Of a stretch of 64,000 nucleotides of DNA, positions 20,294-31,532 are shown piece after piece (position 1 is the first letter of the stretch; each line of letters starts with the position of its first letter). The stretch is taken from the NCBI GenBank assembly GCA_030762895.1, contig CM061063.1, positions 103,252,210-103,316,209 of the forward strand. Direction: 5' to 3'. Source of the DNA: Sophora flavescens. Taxonomy: Eukaryota; Streptophyta; Magnoliopsida; Fabales; Fabaceae. A program made the position numbers and the translations under genes. A model generated the notes under the pieces. That model saw nothing but the letters and a program-made list of their open reading frames with translations. It made no database searches and was not told the origin of the DNA.

Positions 20294-23200
20294 TGCGACA
20301 CCCTAACTCGGGTCATCACATTGCTACCCGTTTGCGGAAATAAAACTTAATTTGCTGGTTGCTTTCGGAAAATAATGTTTTCTCAACGTTTATTTTTTCA
20401 AAATATGGTGATAAATTTTTTTCTTTTAATCCTCAAGACAACAACGAAATCAAACCACACTTAAATACATACTATATATAAGTTATACAACTATACTGCC
20501 TCATCTATTTTCACACTTACATCCTTACCAGTTTAATTTATTCTTAAAACATAATATAACACAATAGGACCTAAGCTGGTCGTAACTAACTGACACTACC
20601 ACCCACAGAAGCAGCAACAGCATGCCCCGAACCAAACAGCCTCCTCCTTTTTGTAGAGATCATACTCCTTGTGCGACTCTGATATGTTTGTAAGGGTGAG
20701 ACGCCAATATATGGATTTAACACGATAACTAAATGCTAGCACAAAAGAAGACACATACACATATACATAAACATCTCAATTATAGCATACAGTTTATCAG
20801 TAGGTTTCACACCCCAAACATCAACATTGGAAAGCTATGCATGAACACTTCTATCCATCATCTAAACATTCACACTTAATCTCATGAGATATCTCCAACA
20901 TGGTGATGAGTTGATCAGACTCGATAGTTATAGGCCCACAGCCACAGACACACAGTCAGAACACAGGCCCACAGCCACAGACACGCAGTCAGAACACAGG
21001 CCCACAGCCACAGACACGCAGTCACAGACAGGCAGTCAGAACACAGGCCCACAGCCACAGACACGCAGTCACAGACACGCAGTCAGCACACAGGCCCACA
21101 GCCACAGACACGCAGTCAGAACACAGGCCCACAGCCACAGACACACAATCACAAAAACGCAGTCAGAACACAGGCCCACAGCCACAGACACGCAGTCAGA
21201 ACACATGCCCACAGCCACAGACACGCAGTCAGAACACAAGCACGTCTGCCAATGCATGCAAAACACTTTTGTTTCATTCTTTTCTTTGTGTTCAATCTTT
21301 CTTTGTCGAAGCTCAAAATGGCTTACGGCTCACATAGTTTTAAAACACTTGTTAAAACTTTTGTTACAACACAGGACCTCACAGTCCGAGTGCTCAATCA
21401 CGACACCTCTCGACCGATGCACCAGTCTTAGGTTCGTGGTACTAGAAAACATCTTCAAATGTTTCAACACGGTATACCTCACGTATACGGTATAGGCCCT
21501 CAAAGTCCAAATGACTGAGGCCATCACAACGCAGAATCTTAGTACACCGACGTCTCGGTTACTAAGTTACACACCACTTTCAACACTGTTGAATCAACTT
21601 TTGATTTTCAGAAATTCTTCTCCAAGGTAGAAATTCATTATAAAATTATTAAATAATAAAAACTTAGTTTTTCACAAACCAATGAGCCACTTGAGGTTTA
21701 CTTTCTTCAAAATATGCACTGCCGTTTCAAAAATACTTGCCGTCTACACTTTTCCAAACTTGTCGTCAAATATTATTTTTAAGGTTTTTAAGCCAAAACT
21801 TAGCTTTTTCCACTTAATTAATTTTCTAAAATCATCATTAACTTATTTTCACCAATTAATTTCATAAAAGAATATTTTGTAATATTCCGGAATTTCTTAT
21901 GTAAAAATTAGCAGTGCAAAAATATTTTCACGGTTTCGCTCTCATTGTGACTCATAAATTACTTTTACACTAACAAATCATTAAAATAATAAGATTTCTC
22001 AAAACTCATTATTTTTCCAAAATAATATTTTCCCCCACTATTATATTCCAACATTTCCCATAAAACGTTGAATATAATTTTCACAGCTTATTAAATCTTT
22101 TATCTGATTAATCGGTTGTGCACTGACCACTGTCAGGCCTCGCAAACATCATTCAACAACATCATCATAATTATATCACCAGGTAGATCATGCATCATAG
22201 CAACATAATATTCTACCGCAGATAATTAAATAAATTAAAAGCAGATCTATCACCGATACACAGATAAACAACGCAGCGTAAACAACATAAACAATTAACC
22301 ACAACCACATATAAATCATATCAACCACACTACAAGCAAATAGTTATTGAGAAAATCCCTCAGGTAAGCTCCCCTTACCTCTTGAAGAACTTAGCTTCTG
22401 ATTCAAAACTTTGTCGTGAATCTGGGAACCGTCAACGCACGTACACGATAATTTAGTTTATCCTTCATCAAACATAACACTCAATTAACAAACTAACAAC
22501 TAAATCAAGCCTAAAATCCTACATGTTGGTTTCGGCCAAGGGCTGAGTTTTGGGGTTAGAAATCTCTAAAATTTCTAATCATGATTAAGTCATGGATTAA
22601 TGGTCCTAATCAACCAAGATCATGGATTAATGGCTAAACAACTAAATTTTAAACTCAAAACTTCCTAACCCTCATATACTTAGATTCGTCCTTTACATGA
22701 TCATAGGGCTAGGGTTTTTAGTTTAATAAACCAACTTGGATTTATTAAGCATACATACTAAGAGTTTGATTAACAAGATCATTAAGGAAAACTTTGAACA
22801 AAAACTCATCAAATTTCATCCACCTAGGGTTCGGCCTTTATGAAACAAATAGGTTAGAGTTTGATTTTTGATCTTCTATATACTTGAATACAAGAACTAG
22901 CAAGATACAAAAGGATTGAATCATGAATCAAGACATGAAATTGAAACAAAACCTATGAACACAACTTTGACCTAGGTTCGGCCATGACCAGAAATCAAGT
23001 AAAGAAATTTCTCATGATCTTATGCTTCTAGATGATGAAAATAGAGATGATTATAAGATCATAGCAATTGGTTTCATGTCAAAAGGATTTTTCTAGAATT
23101 AGTTATGAATTTTTGAATCTAGCTCCACAACTTTGAGTAAAATAAAGAACATGTTGATCTAAGCCATGAATCTACAAAAGTTGTGAAGAGAAATGATTTA

Positions 23201-24193
23201 AATGACAAGAGAAGAGGTTGTTACCTCTTGATGATAAAAAAAATAAAGATTTGGATGATGTTCTTCACAAATTTCTCATGGTGTTCTTGAGAAACTTAAA
23301 GAGAAAGATGAACATGACGAGGGTTTAGAACAGTTTTAGTAATTTGGGTATATCTCTCAACATACTTGTCCGTTTTTTATGATCTTTATGTCGTTGGAAA
23401 GAAGAGAGAAATATGAACAACTTTCATGTTGAAAGTTTTCCAAGATTCAGAATAGAAAATGGTCAGAATTTCTAGGCAAAATCTGACGAATTATGAACAC
23501 TTTGGAGTTCTTATGGCAAAGCTTAGGTTTTCAAGAAGAAAAACATGGAAATGGAAGATGAAGAGATACTTAGTGAAGAAGGCAATATACTTAATGAAGA
23601 AGGCAAGAGTGAGCCGTGGGTTTTGGATAGGTTTGGTCAAATTTTCCAATGGCATTTGCTTGTAATTGTCATAAAAAGACAAGGGCAAAACGGTCATTTC
23701 ATAGCAAAAATTCACTTTGTCATAAATGTGTCATTATGGCCATTATGACTCGGATAAGCTCGTCATAAATGCTCGTCAAGTCGATCAAATCCATCATCTC
23801 AGCTACGTTGCCGACTCCTTGGTTCATCTGGCGCAAGCTTTTCCTAGAGATAATCTCGACGTATACACCCGCAACAAATATAATATTTTAATTTTTTTAC
23901 CAAAATTTTTAAAACTTCCAGTATCTTAGTAAATACGATAAAAACATTCTTCATCTCGTTCGCGAGTTAAAATTAGGTCTTTTGAGCAGTAAACTTTTAC
24001 TGTCAGTGAAAACGCAGACCGGGTTCCGTCTGAATTTTCAACCCAAAACCTCATTGTGACCCTAAGATATAAAACATGACAACAAAATAACAGTATTTCG
24101 TCCAAAAAAATTTTCTAAGTCTCAGATAAATATATATATATATTTATATATCTATTACCGATATTACAAAGCAGTGAAAATCGGGGTTTTACA
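20294..24193 (-). repeat. 3' LTR of the long-LTR Ty3 element
   Basis: 3900 bp, longer than its partner mainly because of the expanded 33-bp minisatellite at 20932-21239. All short frames inside (for example 23459-23929) recur in the partner LTR and are not genes. Confidence 0.9.
20932..21239. repeat. 33-bp minisatellite inside the 3' LTR
   Basis: About eight tandem copies of a unit containing GGCCCACAGCCACAGACAC then GCAGTCAGAACACA, some enlarged by an extra CACAGACACGCAGT. The partner LTR has about three (32174-32303). The unit length is a multiple of three, so a long artificial frame (20884-21495) with HRPTATDTQSE repeats stays open across it. Confidence 0.9.
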
Positions 24194-24240
24194 TTACTAC
24201 CCCACTAAAAAAAAAATTCCGTCCTCGAAATTTCGTCACT
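24194..24240 (-). other. Polypurine tract region of the long-LTR element
   Basis: The minus strand reads AATTTCGAGGACGGAA, then a T-run, then AGTGGGGTAGTAA directly before the 3' LTR. This is the usual position of the plus-strand primer. Confidence 0.6.
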
Positions 24241-24297
24241 AGAAACTAAATAGGATTTTGTAATCTCATCTTAACCTTAATATTTTACATTGCCCTT

Positions 24298-25512
24298 TGA
24301 TGAGCCTCTGTTTGACTGGTTTTATAACTAGTAAAGACCTTGGCTTTGTGCTTATTTTATACCATTTTTACCCAAATTAGACTTGATTGTTCCTAAGTAG
24401 TATTTTGAGTTTGTAAATTGTTTTTATGTTAATTTAGTTGTTTTAGAGTTGAATAATTATTTACTTTTATTTTCTATTTTCAGGTTAATAAAATGTAATA
24501 AATCTGGAGCCACTCGCCCCGCGAATAATCTCTCGCCCCGCGAGTATTGCAACCATGAAAAAGTCAGAGACGATCACGGCTTGCCCGTGTTGAAGATCAC
24601 AGCCGTGGCAATTCTGAAGTTGAAGCGTTCGCCTCGCGAGCATTCCTTCGCCTCGCGAGTCTTGGAAGATCAGAAGCCATCACGGTTTGGGTTTGTTGAA
24701 TGCCACGGGCGTAACAGTTGGAAGCTAAAGAGTTCGCCTCGCGAGCAGTGCTTCGCCTCGCGAGTACTCTGACTCCAGAAACGTGTATATAAGCAGTCTT
24801 AGGCAGAAATGAAAAAGGGAATCAGAGTTAGCCAGTTTTGGCTAATCTTTGTCAGACAGTAGTAGTAGTTTGTCTTCTTTTTAGATATGTTTTGTTTTCC
24901 TTTTGTAATGGAGAATTAGTCTCCTAGATTAATCTACTGTAATTGGTTTCTGTTAACATTTGAGGTTCTGTATTTCATGATCATTTGCTTTTCTCTTTTC
25001 AATGCAATGCTGTATGTTTTTGTTTGTTATTTCAGGAATATATAGTGTTGTATTGTTTCATCTCGGTGATGCTATGTTCCTATATATAATCGCGTTTGTT
25101 ATTTCGCGTGTGTTCATTCATGTTCGTTTGTTCATGAGAGCTTAACCCCGTTTGTTATTTCGGGAATAGGAACATACATCTGTAGTAATGGTTTTCGTTT
25201 GTTAATTGTTGCTACAACCGGGAGGGGATTAGTATCTGCTTAGGATTTGCATGAACCAATGATAGTGGGAAACTGAGAACAGTAGGTTAATCGCTTTTGT
25301 CTATTTGCTATTCTCTTTAACTGCTTTGTTTTTAGTGTTTTGTTTTCTTAATTTAGTTTTCAATCCAAAACCCCCATTTCTAACTTTTACTAATTTTCTG
25401 TTAATAATAACAACAACTAAAGAGTCCTTGAGAGACGATCCGAGTTGTCGCACTATACTGCATTATTTTATAATCACTCGTTCTTTTTGGCGCGTGGCGG
25501 CCAGCGCGGTCA
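24298..25512 (+). repeat. 5' LTR of N1, with CpG-rich motif array
   Basis: 1215 bp. Between about 24520 and 24770 it carries six CTCGCCCCGCGA or CGCCTCGCGAG words, interleaved with ATCACGGC/GCCGTG half-palindromes. TATATAAGC at about 24785-24793 is a plausible TATA box just downstream of this array. Confidence 0.88.
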
Positions 25513-25517
25513 AAAAT

Positions 25518-25535
25518 TGGCGCCGTTGCTTGGGA
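25518..25535 (+). other. N1 primer-binding site
   Basis: TGGCGCCGTTGCTTGGGA lies five bases after the 5' LTR. It differs in two bases from the N2 site (TGGCGCCGTTGCCGGGGA, 56203-56220). Confidence 0.8.
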
Positions 25536-25633
25536 CTACGGTTTGTTGTTATTAGCGAGAAAATAATTTTTGAAAAAAAAAAATTTCTCTTTTCTAGTTA
25601 GTTTTGTCTCGCTTGTCTGGTTGTTTGATTGCC

Positions 25634-26734
25634 ATGGATAATTACATGTATGGATATTTGCCTAATGTTTATTATGAACCACCTTGCATGTATTATCCTA
25701 GTTTTAATGAGCCACCACCATACTATCCTAGCCAAGTGACCACCTCTGCACCTTCCGAACCTTCACAGAGCACCTGGGATAAAATTGCTTCAATGCTACA
25801 ACAAATGGAAGAGAACAATCAACGGATGGCCGAGCAAACTCAACGGATGATAGAGGAATTTCAACAGAAGATGGAGGCTGAATACCAGAGGAGCCAAGCT
25901 GAATCTCAGAATTTGTGGGCTCTAATTGATCCAGTTACCTCCAACTCAGCTGCAATGCTAGCTCCACACCTATTGAAGAACCTACAGAGGCACAATTTAT
26001 TCTTGAAAATACCTCCGAGGATGAGTCCGACATCGATATCATTCTTGGAATTGTGTGTTGAATCCCCTGATGATTGTTATTGTGATGGCAATGCTTTGTG
26101 TGTAGATTGCTATTTTGAAAGGTATGTTAAGCAAAGCATCCATATGGATCAGGAGGATCAAGAGAACATTTGCTCCACCGTGCTTGAGGATAAAGAAGAC
26201 TCTTTGGTCTTAGATGCACGTGTTGAGAGTAGAGGGGTGGATGATGAACTAATTGCAGAATTTCCAGACATTGTAGATTTTTCTGATTCATTTTCTTGTA
26301 ATATATGTACTAACTCTAACCTTTGTTTGGTGTGTGCTGAAATTTCTGCGTGTATAGCAGGTGAAAAATTTGTTAGTGCAGTTGATGAAGACATTGCAGA
26401 AAAGGAAGCAGCACCAGTAACCACAGCTAACTATTTGCCACCTCCCCCTGAGGAACCAGTGATGGATTTTGCACCCTTGGATTTTGCACCATGGCCGGTC
26501 CAAGAGGTTGAGCCCCACTTCTATTGGGGAGACTTTGTAGAGAAAGCGGTCGTTTGTGACCCCAGAGGAAGTGAAAAGTCCGCCGCACTCGGCGAGGTTA
26601 TTATAATTGTCAAGCGCTCACCTCCACATCAAGGCTGCAAGTTAGGGAGGCTTGGAGTGAATTTTTGTCCTTTGGCTACCATGTGGGACTTACGCTACAG
26701 GCAGTGGGATCCCGGTGGAACCGCCTCTGAATGA
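25634..26734 (+). CDS. N1 gag-like protein with Cys-pair motifs, function unknown
   Basis: 366 residues from the ATG at 25634, chosen because the N2 protein starts the same way (MDNYM). An upstream in-frame ATG at 25604 would add ten residues. The N-terminus is Tyr/Pro-rich. A predicted coiled coil follows at about residues 48-95 (rich in QQMEE, QRM, EEFQQK), resembling the tail of Athila-type gag. The middle holds Cys clusters: CYCDGNALCVDC, and CNICTNSNLCLVCAEISACI at about residue 220. The C-terminal part is the best conserved with N2: EPHFYWGDFVEKAV, DPRGSEK, IVKRS and a final WDPGG. There is no CCHC knuckle and no enzyme motif. Cys spacing suggests metal binding, but that is inference. 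The frame is intact, so the protein may still be made. Confidence 0.7.
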   Translation: MDNYMYGYLPNVYYEPPCMYYPSFNEPPPYYPSQVTTSAPSEPSQSTWDKIASMLQQMEENNQRMAEQTQRMIEEFQQKMEAEYQRSQAESQNLWALIDPVTSNSAAMLAPHLLKNLQRHNLFLKIPPRMSPTSISFLELCVESPDDCYCDGNALCVDCYFERYVKQSIHMDQEDQENICSTVLEDKEDSLVLDARVESRGVDDELIAEFPDIVDFSDSFSCNICTNSNLCLVCAEISACIAGEKFVSAVDEDIAEKEAAPVTTANYLPPPPEEPVMDFAPLDFAPWPVQEVEPHFYWGDFVEKAVVCDPRGSEKSAALGEVIIIVKRSPPHQGCKLGRLGVNFCPLATMWDLRYRQWDPGGTASE

Positions 26735-28147
26735 GTTTTTCTTACCCTTGCTTCTTTTTAATTTTCTTTTCTTTACTTTAATTCTGTTTTGTTTTGAATA
26801 ATGCTCCTGAATAATTTGAGAAGCTCAGGAGTTGTGTTTGTGTCTTGGTTATGGCAAGTTTATTGGTTTGGTTGATTTTGCATAGATAGATGGCATGTTA
26901 TGTTTTGACTGTTTTTCCCCTAGGATTTGAGAAAAATTTTTGAAAAATGATCCCCATGTGATTGAAAACTGAACTTTGGGATTTAATTATGATGGCATGA
27001 TTTATGATAAGTTTGGGGTGATAGGAAGCACACACTAGGGATAGAATCTCAGTTAAACAATTTGCAAAAAAAAAAAAAAATGTCCAGGTGAGGTTTTGAG
27101 CCTCCAACATGTTTTTGACTGTGTGAAAATCGCTTTTTAAGTTGCACTTTCCTGAATTTGCTTGAATCTCTTTTTGGTTTGCATGATTATATGTATGTAG
27201 CAAATGATTTAGGCATTTTCTTTGTAAATAGCTACTTAGCCTAAAATAACCAAATCCTAATGCATGTTCCCTAGTTAGCCCCATTGAGCCTATTAGCCTG
27301 TTAATTCTTGATAACCTAATGTTATAAGCCCAAAAATCTGGAAAACCATGTTAACCCGATCTTAGGATTAGGAGAGCATGTAATCTTAGAATGGGTGCAA
27401 GAAATTAAGTTTGGGGTGGCTACATTAAATGTGTTGTTGGGATTGAAAAAAAAAAAAAAAAACAGAAATGAAAATGAAAAAAAAAAAAGAGAAAAAAAGA
27501 AAAAAAAAGAGAAAAAAAAAGGAAAGTGTAAAAATGAAAAAAAAGTATTAGAAAATAAAAAGGCTGTAGTCACCCATGACAATTGGAAATGAAAAATGAA
27601 AAAGGAACTTGAGTTAAATTCAAAGTGTAAAAATGTTTCATGCTCTCTTAGTTCCTAGGGTCTTCAGCCTAGTTCCTTTGTATATCCTTCCCTTAGCCAG
27701 GCCCCATTACAACCCATAAAAGACCTGTTGATGTTGCTTGCATGTTTTCTGTGGGAACCATTTTGAGATGAAAATCAAATTTATGGGAAGTGCTCTTAAA
27801 AGTGAAAATTGAGTGAAAATGTTAGCCTGACAAAAATTGAGTGATTGAGTGAACATAAATTTCCCTTGTGAGGAAGGCAGTTGTTTGATTTTAGTGATCT
27901 CTCTTTTGTGTGTGACTTGGATCCCCTGCTTAGATTTCTGATTGTCTGAATAATTAATTTCTCAATTGTTTGGAATAAATGAATGTGGGGATTACTTTGT
28001 TTAAAGGGGGGGAACATTGAAGGAAAAATTGTTTTGATAAATTGCTTGAAATCTATGGAAAGTTAATTGAATTCTTAAGCTTGCCAGGTCTTGAGTCTTT
28101 GAGTGTAGTTTGCTTGGGGACAAGCAAAGTTTAAGTTTGGGGTATTT
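26735..28147 (+). other. N1 3' non-coding interior and polypurine tract
   Basis: No gene was found. A strongly A-rich block (27448-27550) opens artificial frames on both strands. The segment ends AAGTTTAAGTTTGGGGTATTT (28127-28147), the likely polypurine tract directly before the 3' LTR; N2 has the same ending. Confidence 0.65.
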
Positions 28148-29360
28148 TGATGAGCCTCTGTTTGACTGGTTTTATAACTAGTAAAGACCTTGGCTTTGTG
28201 CTTATTTTATACCATTTTTACCCAAATTAGACTTGATTGTTCCTAAGTAGTATTTTGAGTCTGTAAATTGTTTTTATGTTAATTTAGTTGTTTTAGAGTT
28301 GAATAATTATTTACTTTTATTTTCTATTTTCAGGTTAATAAAATGTAATAAATCTGGAGCCACTCGCCCCGCGAATAATCTCTCGCCCCGCGAGTATTGC
28401 AACCATGAAAAAGTCAGAGACGATCACGGCTTGCCCGTGTTGAAGATCACAGCCGTGGCAATTCTGAAGTTGAAGCGTTCGCCTCGCGAGCATTCCTTCG
28501 CCTCGCGAGTCTTGGAAGATCAGAAGCCATCACGGTTTGGGCGTGTTGAATGCCACGGGCGTAACAGTTGGAAGCTGAAGAGTTCGCCTCGCGAGCAGTG
28601 CTTCGCCTCGCGAGTACTCTGACTCCAGAAACGTGTATATAAGCAGTCTTAGGCAGAAATGAAAAAGGGAATCAGAGTAGCCCAGTTTGGCTAATCTTTG
28701 TCAGACATTAGTAGTAGTTTGTCTTCTTTTTAGATATGTTTTGTTTTCCTTTTGTAATGGAGAATTAGTCTCCTAGATTAATCTACTGTAATTGGTTTCT
28801 GTTAACATTTGAGGTTCTGTATTTCATGATCATTTGCTTTTCTCTTTTCAATGCAATGCTGTATGTTTCTGTTTGTTATTTCAGGAATATATAGTGTTGT
28901 ATTGTTTCATCTCGGTGATGCTATGTTCCTATATATAATCGCGTTTGTTATTTCGCGTGTGTTCATTCATGTTCGTTTGTTCATGAGAGCTTAACCCCGT
29001 TTGTTATTTCGGGAATAGGAACATACATCTGTAGTAATGGTTTTCGTTTGTTAATTGTTGCTACAACCGGGAGGGGATTAGTATCTGCTTAGGATTTGCA
29101 TGAACCAATGATAGTGGGAAACTGAGAACAGTAGGTTAATCGCTTTTGTCTATTTGCTATTCTCTTTAACTGCTTTGTTTTTAGTGTTTTGTTTTCTTAA
29201 TTTAGTTTTCAATCCAAAACCCCCATTTCTAACTTTTACTAATTTTCTGTTAATAATAACAACAACTAAAGAGTCCTTGAGAGACGATCCGAGTTGTCGC
29301 ACTATACTGCATTATTTTATAATCACTCGTTCTTTTTGGCGCGTGGCGACAGCGCGGTCA
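28148..29360 (+). repeat. 3' LTR of N1
   Basis: 1213 bp, differing from the 5' LTR by only a handful of substitutions and small indels (for example GGGCGTGTTG where the 5' LTR has GGGTTTGTTG). Confidence 0.9.
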
Positions 29361-31528
29361 CCCTTCACATCACTTCATTCCTCTTATTCCATAACACAGT
29401 TCATTCTTATGTCATTTCTACATATCCGTACTATCCTCAAAATTTCATCAGAGTCTATCACACTCAAAAAAAAAAAAAATCAAAACTTAATCACTTCTCT
29501 TATCAACATGGTTCCACCAGAAACCTTATTCAAATCATCTAATTCTGAATATTACCACTAATACCAACAATATCTACACAGCACCACGCATCAACTCCCT
29601 ACTCAAAATATATAATCATAGTCTTAGTTTCTCTTGATTATAATTCACTACTCCAATTTAATATCACCTCACACATCTCATCCTCAAAATAAATTCATTG
29701 CATATCTTAATGCAATTAAACCAAAAGGGATTATAGAATAGAATTATCTAATCCTTAGCTTTCGAACTTTCCTATCAACTTAATTTTACTCAAGAGCTTC
29801 TGTTTTCCGTTCACATTCAACTTAGGTAAAACTACCATAGACACTTTTCTGTAATTCCTTCCAATCATACGATTAAATCTTAGTGATGATCATTTTATCA
29901 TTATCCTAGAGTTCCTTAGCAAACTCTACCTTGATCATAACAAAATTTGCCAAAAGCATCTTATTTACTGATGTTAATTCTAGAAATTCTCAGCTTACTA
30001 GTCACATCTACACCTCCATAAAAATCCACTCACCTCTTGTCGTGCTTAAATATTACACTTACTCTCAACTAACCTTCTAAGGATCAATTCCTTATCACGT
30101 TGGATCAGTCCTCTGATACATACCTCTGTTAGTTTTTCCATTACACCGTGGACCTAAGCAGTAAAAAGATGTCGACTTCGTCAATCTACTCACAATAATT
30201 TGAAAAGAGATTTTCAAGACAATAAATTTCTTGATTTCGCTTTCCCAAGAAAGAACAAAGAATAATTTGACCAATCTGAAAGATACAAGTGTCCAATATG
30301 TAAAAAGATTCTTCAATAGGTTCGTGAGTGTAAAAATGCATAGCTAATACAAGTTTACAAACATGACTCTAATAAAGTTTCTTCCTTCACAAGAACTTTA
30401 CTACACAACGATTTAAAAGAACATCAGTCCGACAAAATTTAGACTTGATCACTTCCACCAAAAGTAAAAGTGAATCGACTAAGTCTCATCAAGAAACTTC
30501 TATCATCAAGAATTTACATATGTCACATAACTCAAGAAATACTCATAATACATTCTCAAAGAAGTATGAAAATATCCAGACTGTCAGAACCAAAATCAGG
30601 ATAGATTTTAAATCAAGGTCAGAAAAATGAATTTGGCATATACAAAATGTACCACTATGATTGTCTAATACAACCATAGGAATTTGAAAAACAATTTGTC
30701 CATAAGGAACAATTTTTTCTGAATCCCGAGACCCTCATCTAAGGTTGAAGATTTAAATCTATTCGCCTTGGTTTCTCACAAGCACAATGGTCTTTTATGA
30801 CGCACTTAGTATGGCCATCCTGAATCGGCATGATTCCTGATGACTTGGTCAATCACTCAGACACACAAACAGTTGATCTTTCCTCATAAGCTGAGTTTAC
30901 AGTACAAAATCTTTAATAAGTCCTTACTCCAATCTGGTGGTAACTTGTTCTCAAGTCGATCCTTGAATATATAACAACTCCTTGCGAGGGATCTGTAACA
31001 CTTGGTACAGAAGTCTCTCATACTCCTCGTGACTCTTAGAGTAAACGTGAACATCATCGATAAAGATGATGACTAACTTATCGAGAAATGAACCAAAATT
31101 CCATTTCTTGAAGTCTAACCCTACTAACTTCGTTGGCGATATCCTACACAAAGCGGTTGAGATTTGGCTAAATCTAGAAACTAGATCAATCAGAATCTCA
31201 ACATCCGTCCGTCCGTACAAACTTGGGACATTCTCAGAAAATTTTTTCCCAAAAACTTTCAATGACAGGTACCTGATTCAAATGTTTGATACCGTCCTAA
31301 GGGATAAACGAATGTATCAACATGAACATAAGTACCCTTTTCTAAACATGAGTTCTCACAAGGTTTCAACCCAAATCAGAATCCATCAAAACATACTTAC
31401 TTGTGTGTCAACACACATTGTTTCAACCAAGAAACAATTCACACAAGGTTCAACCAGAGATCACACAACAAAAACCTAACAGACCTATTCCCCAACATTC
31501 CCGAAAGACTCGACCAGCTCTGATACCA
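29361..31528 (-). other. Degenerate interior of the long-LTR Ty3 element
   Basis: Apart from the reverse transcriptase fragment at 30951-31262, no domain is readable. It ends with the initiator-Met primer site at 31517-31528 (minus strand TGGTATCAGAGC), four bases from the 5' LTR. Confidence 0.7.
30951..31262 (-). pseudogene. Ty3-type reverse transcriptase fragment
   Basis: About 103 minus-strand codons. The recognisable part is LDKLVIIFIDDVHVYSKS followed by HEEYERLL. This is the catalytic block of Ty3-type reverse transcriptase (consensus-like F-[IV]-D-D-[IV]-x-[IV]-Y-S-K-S). The upstream palm motifs are replaced by unrelated or scrambled sequence, so the gene is a deletion remnant of pol and cannot be active. 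Confidence 0.75.
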
Positions 31529-31532
31529 CTAA

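Larger units (their letters stand above)
24298..29360 (+). mobile_element. N1: young non-autonomous Athila/Tat-like LTR retrotransposon
   Basis: LTRs at 24298-25512 and 28148-29360 are nearly identical (TGATGAGCC...GCGCGGTCA), and the flanks CCCTT at 24293-24297 and 29361-29365 are a perfect target duplication. The primer site TGGCGCCGTTGCTTGGGA (25518-25535) resembles the Asp-tRNA-type site used by Athila-like elements. The interior is 2.6 kb with a single protein frame (25634-26734) and no protease, reverse transcriptase or integrase. It therefore must borrow enzymes. Near-identity of the LTRs implies recent insertion. It sits inside the interior of the long-LTR element. N2 (52632-57381) is a relative. 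Confidence 0.92.

Noticed and set aside
20932..21239. Regular repeats that might look like a CRISPR array
   Set aside because: Units are contiguous 33-bp tandem copies without unique spacers, and they sit inside an LTR of a plant retrotransposon.
20884..21495. 203-codon open frame with HRPTATDTQSE repeats
   Set aside because: It stays open only because the minisatellite unit is 33 bp. It lies in an LTR, and the partner LTR does not preserve it.
23459..23929. Three small overlapping frames, also at 34537-35007
   Set aside because: Their recurrence is explained by LTR identity. Frames overlap in different phases and no domain is present.
26158..26518. Minus-strand frames opposite the N1 protein
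   Set aside because: Shadow frames of the conserved plus-strand gag-like gene.
27322..27592. Phe-rich and Lys-rich frames on opposite strands
   Set aside because: Both are translations of an A-rich tract in the N1 interior.
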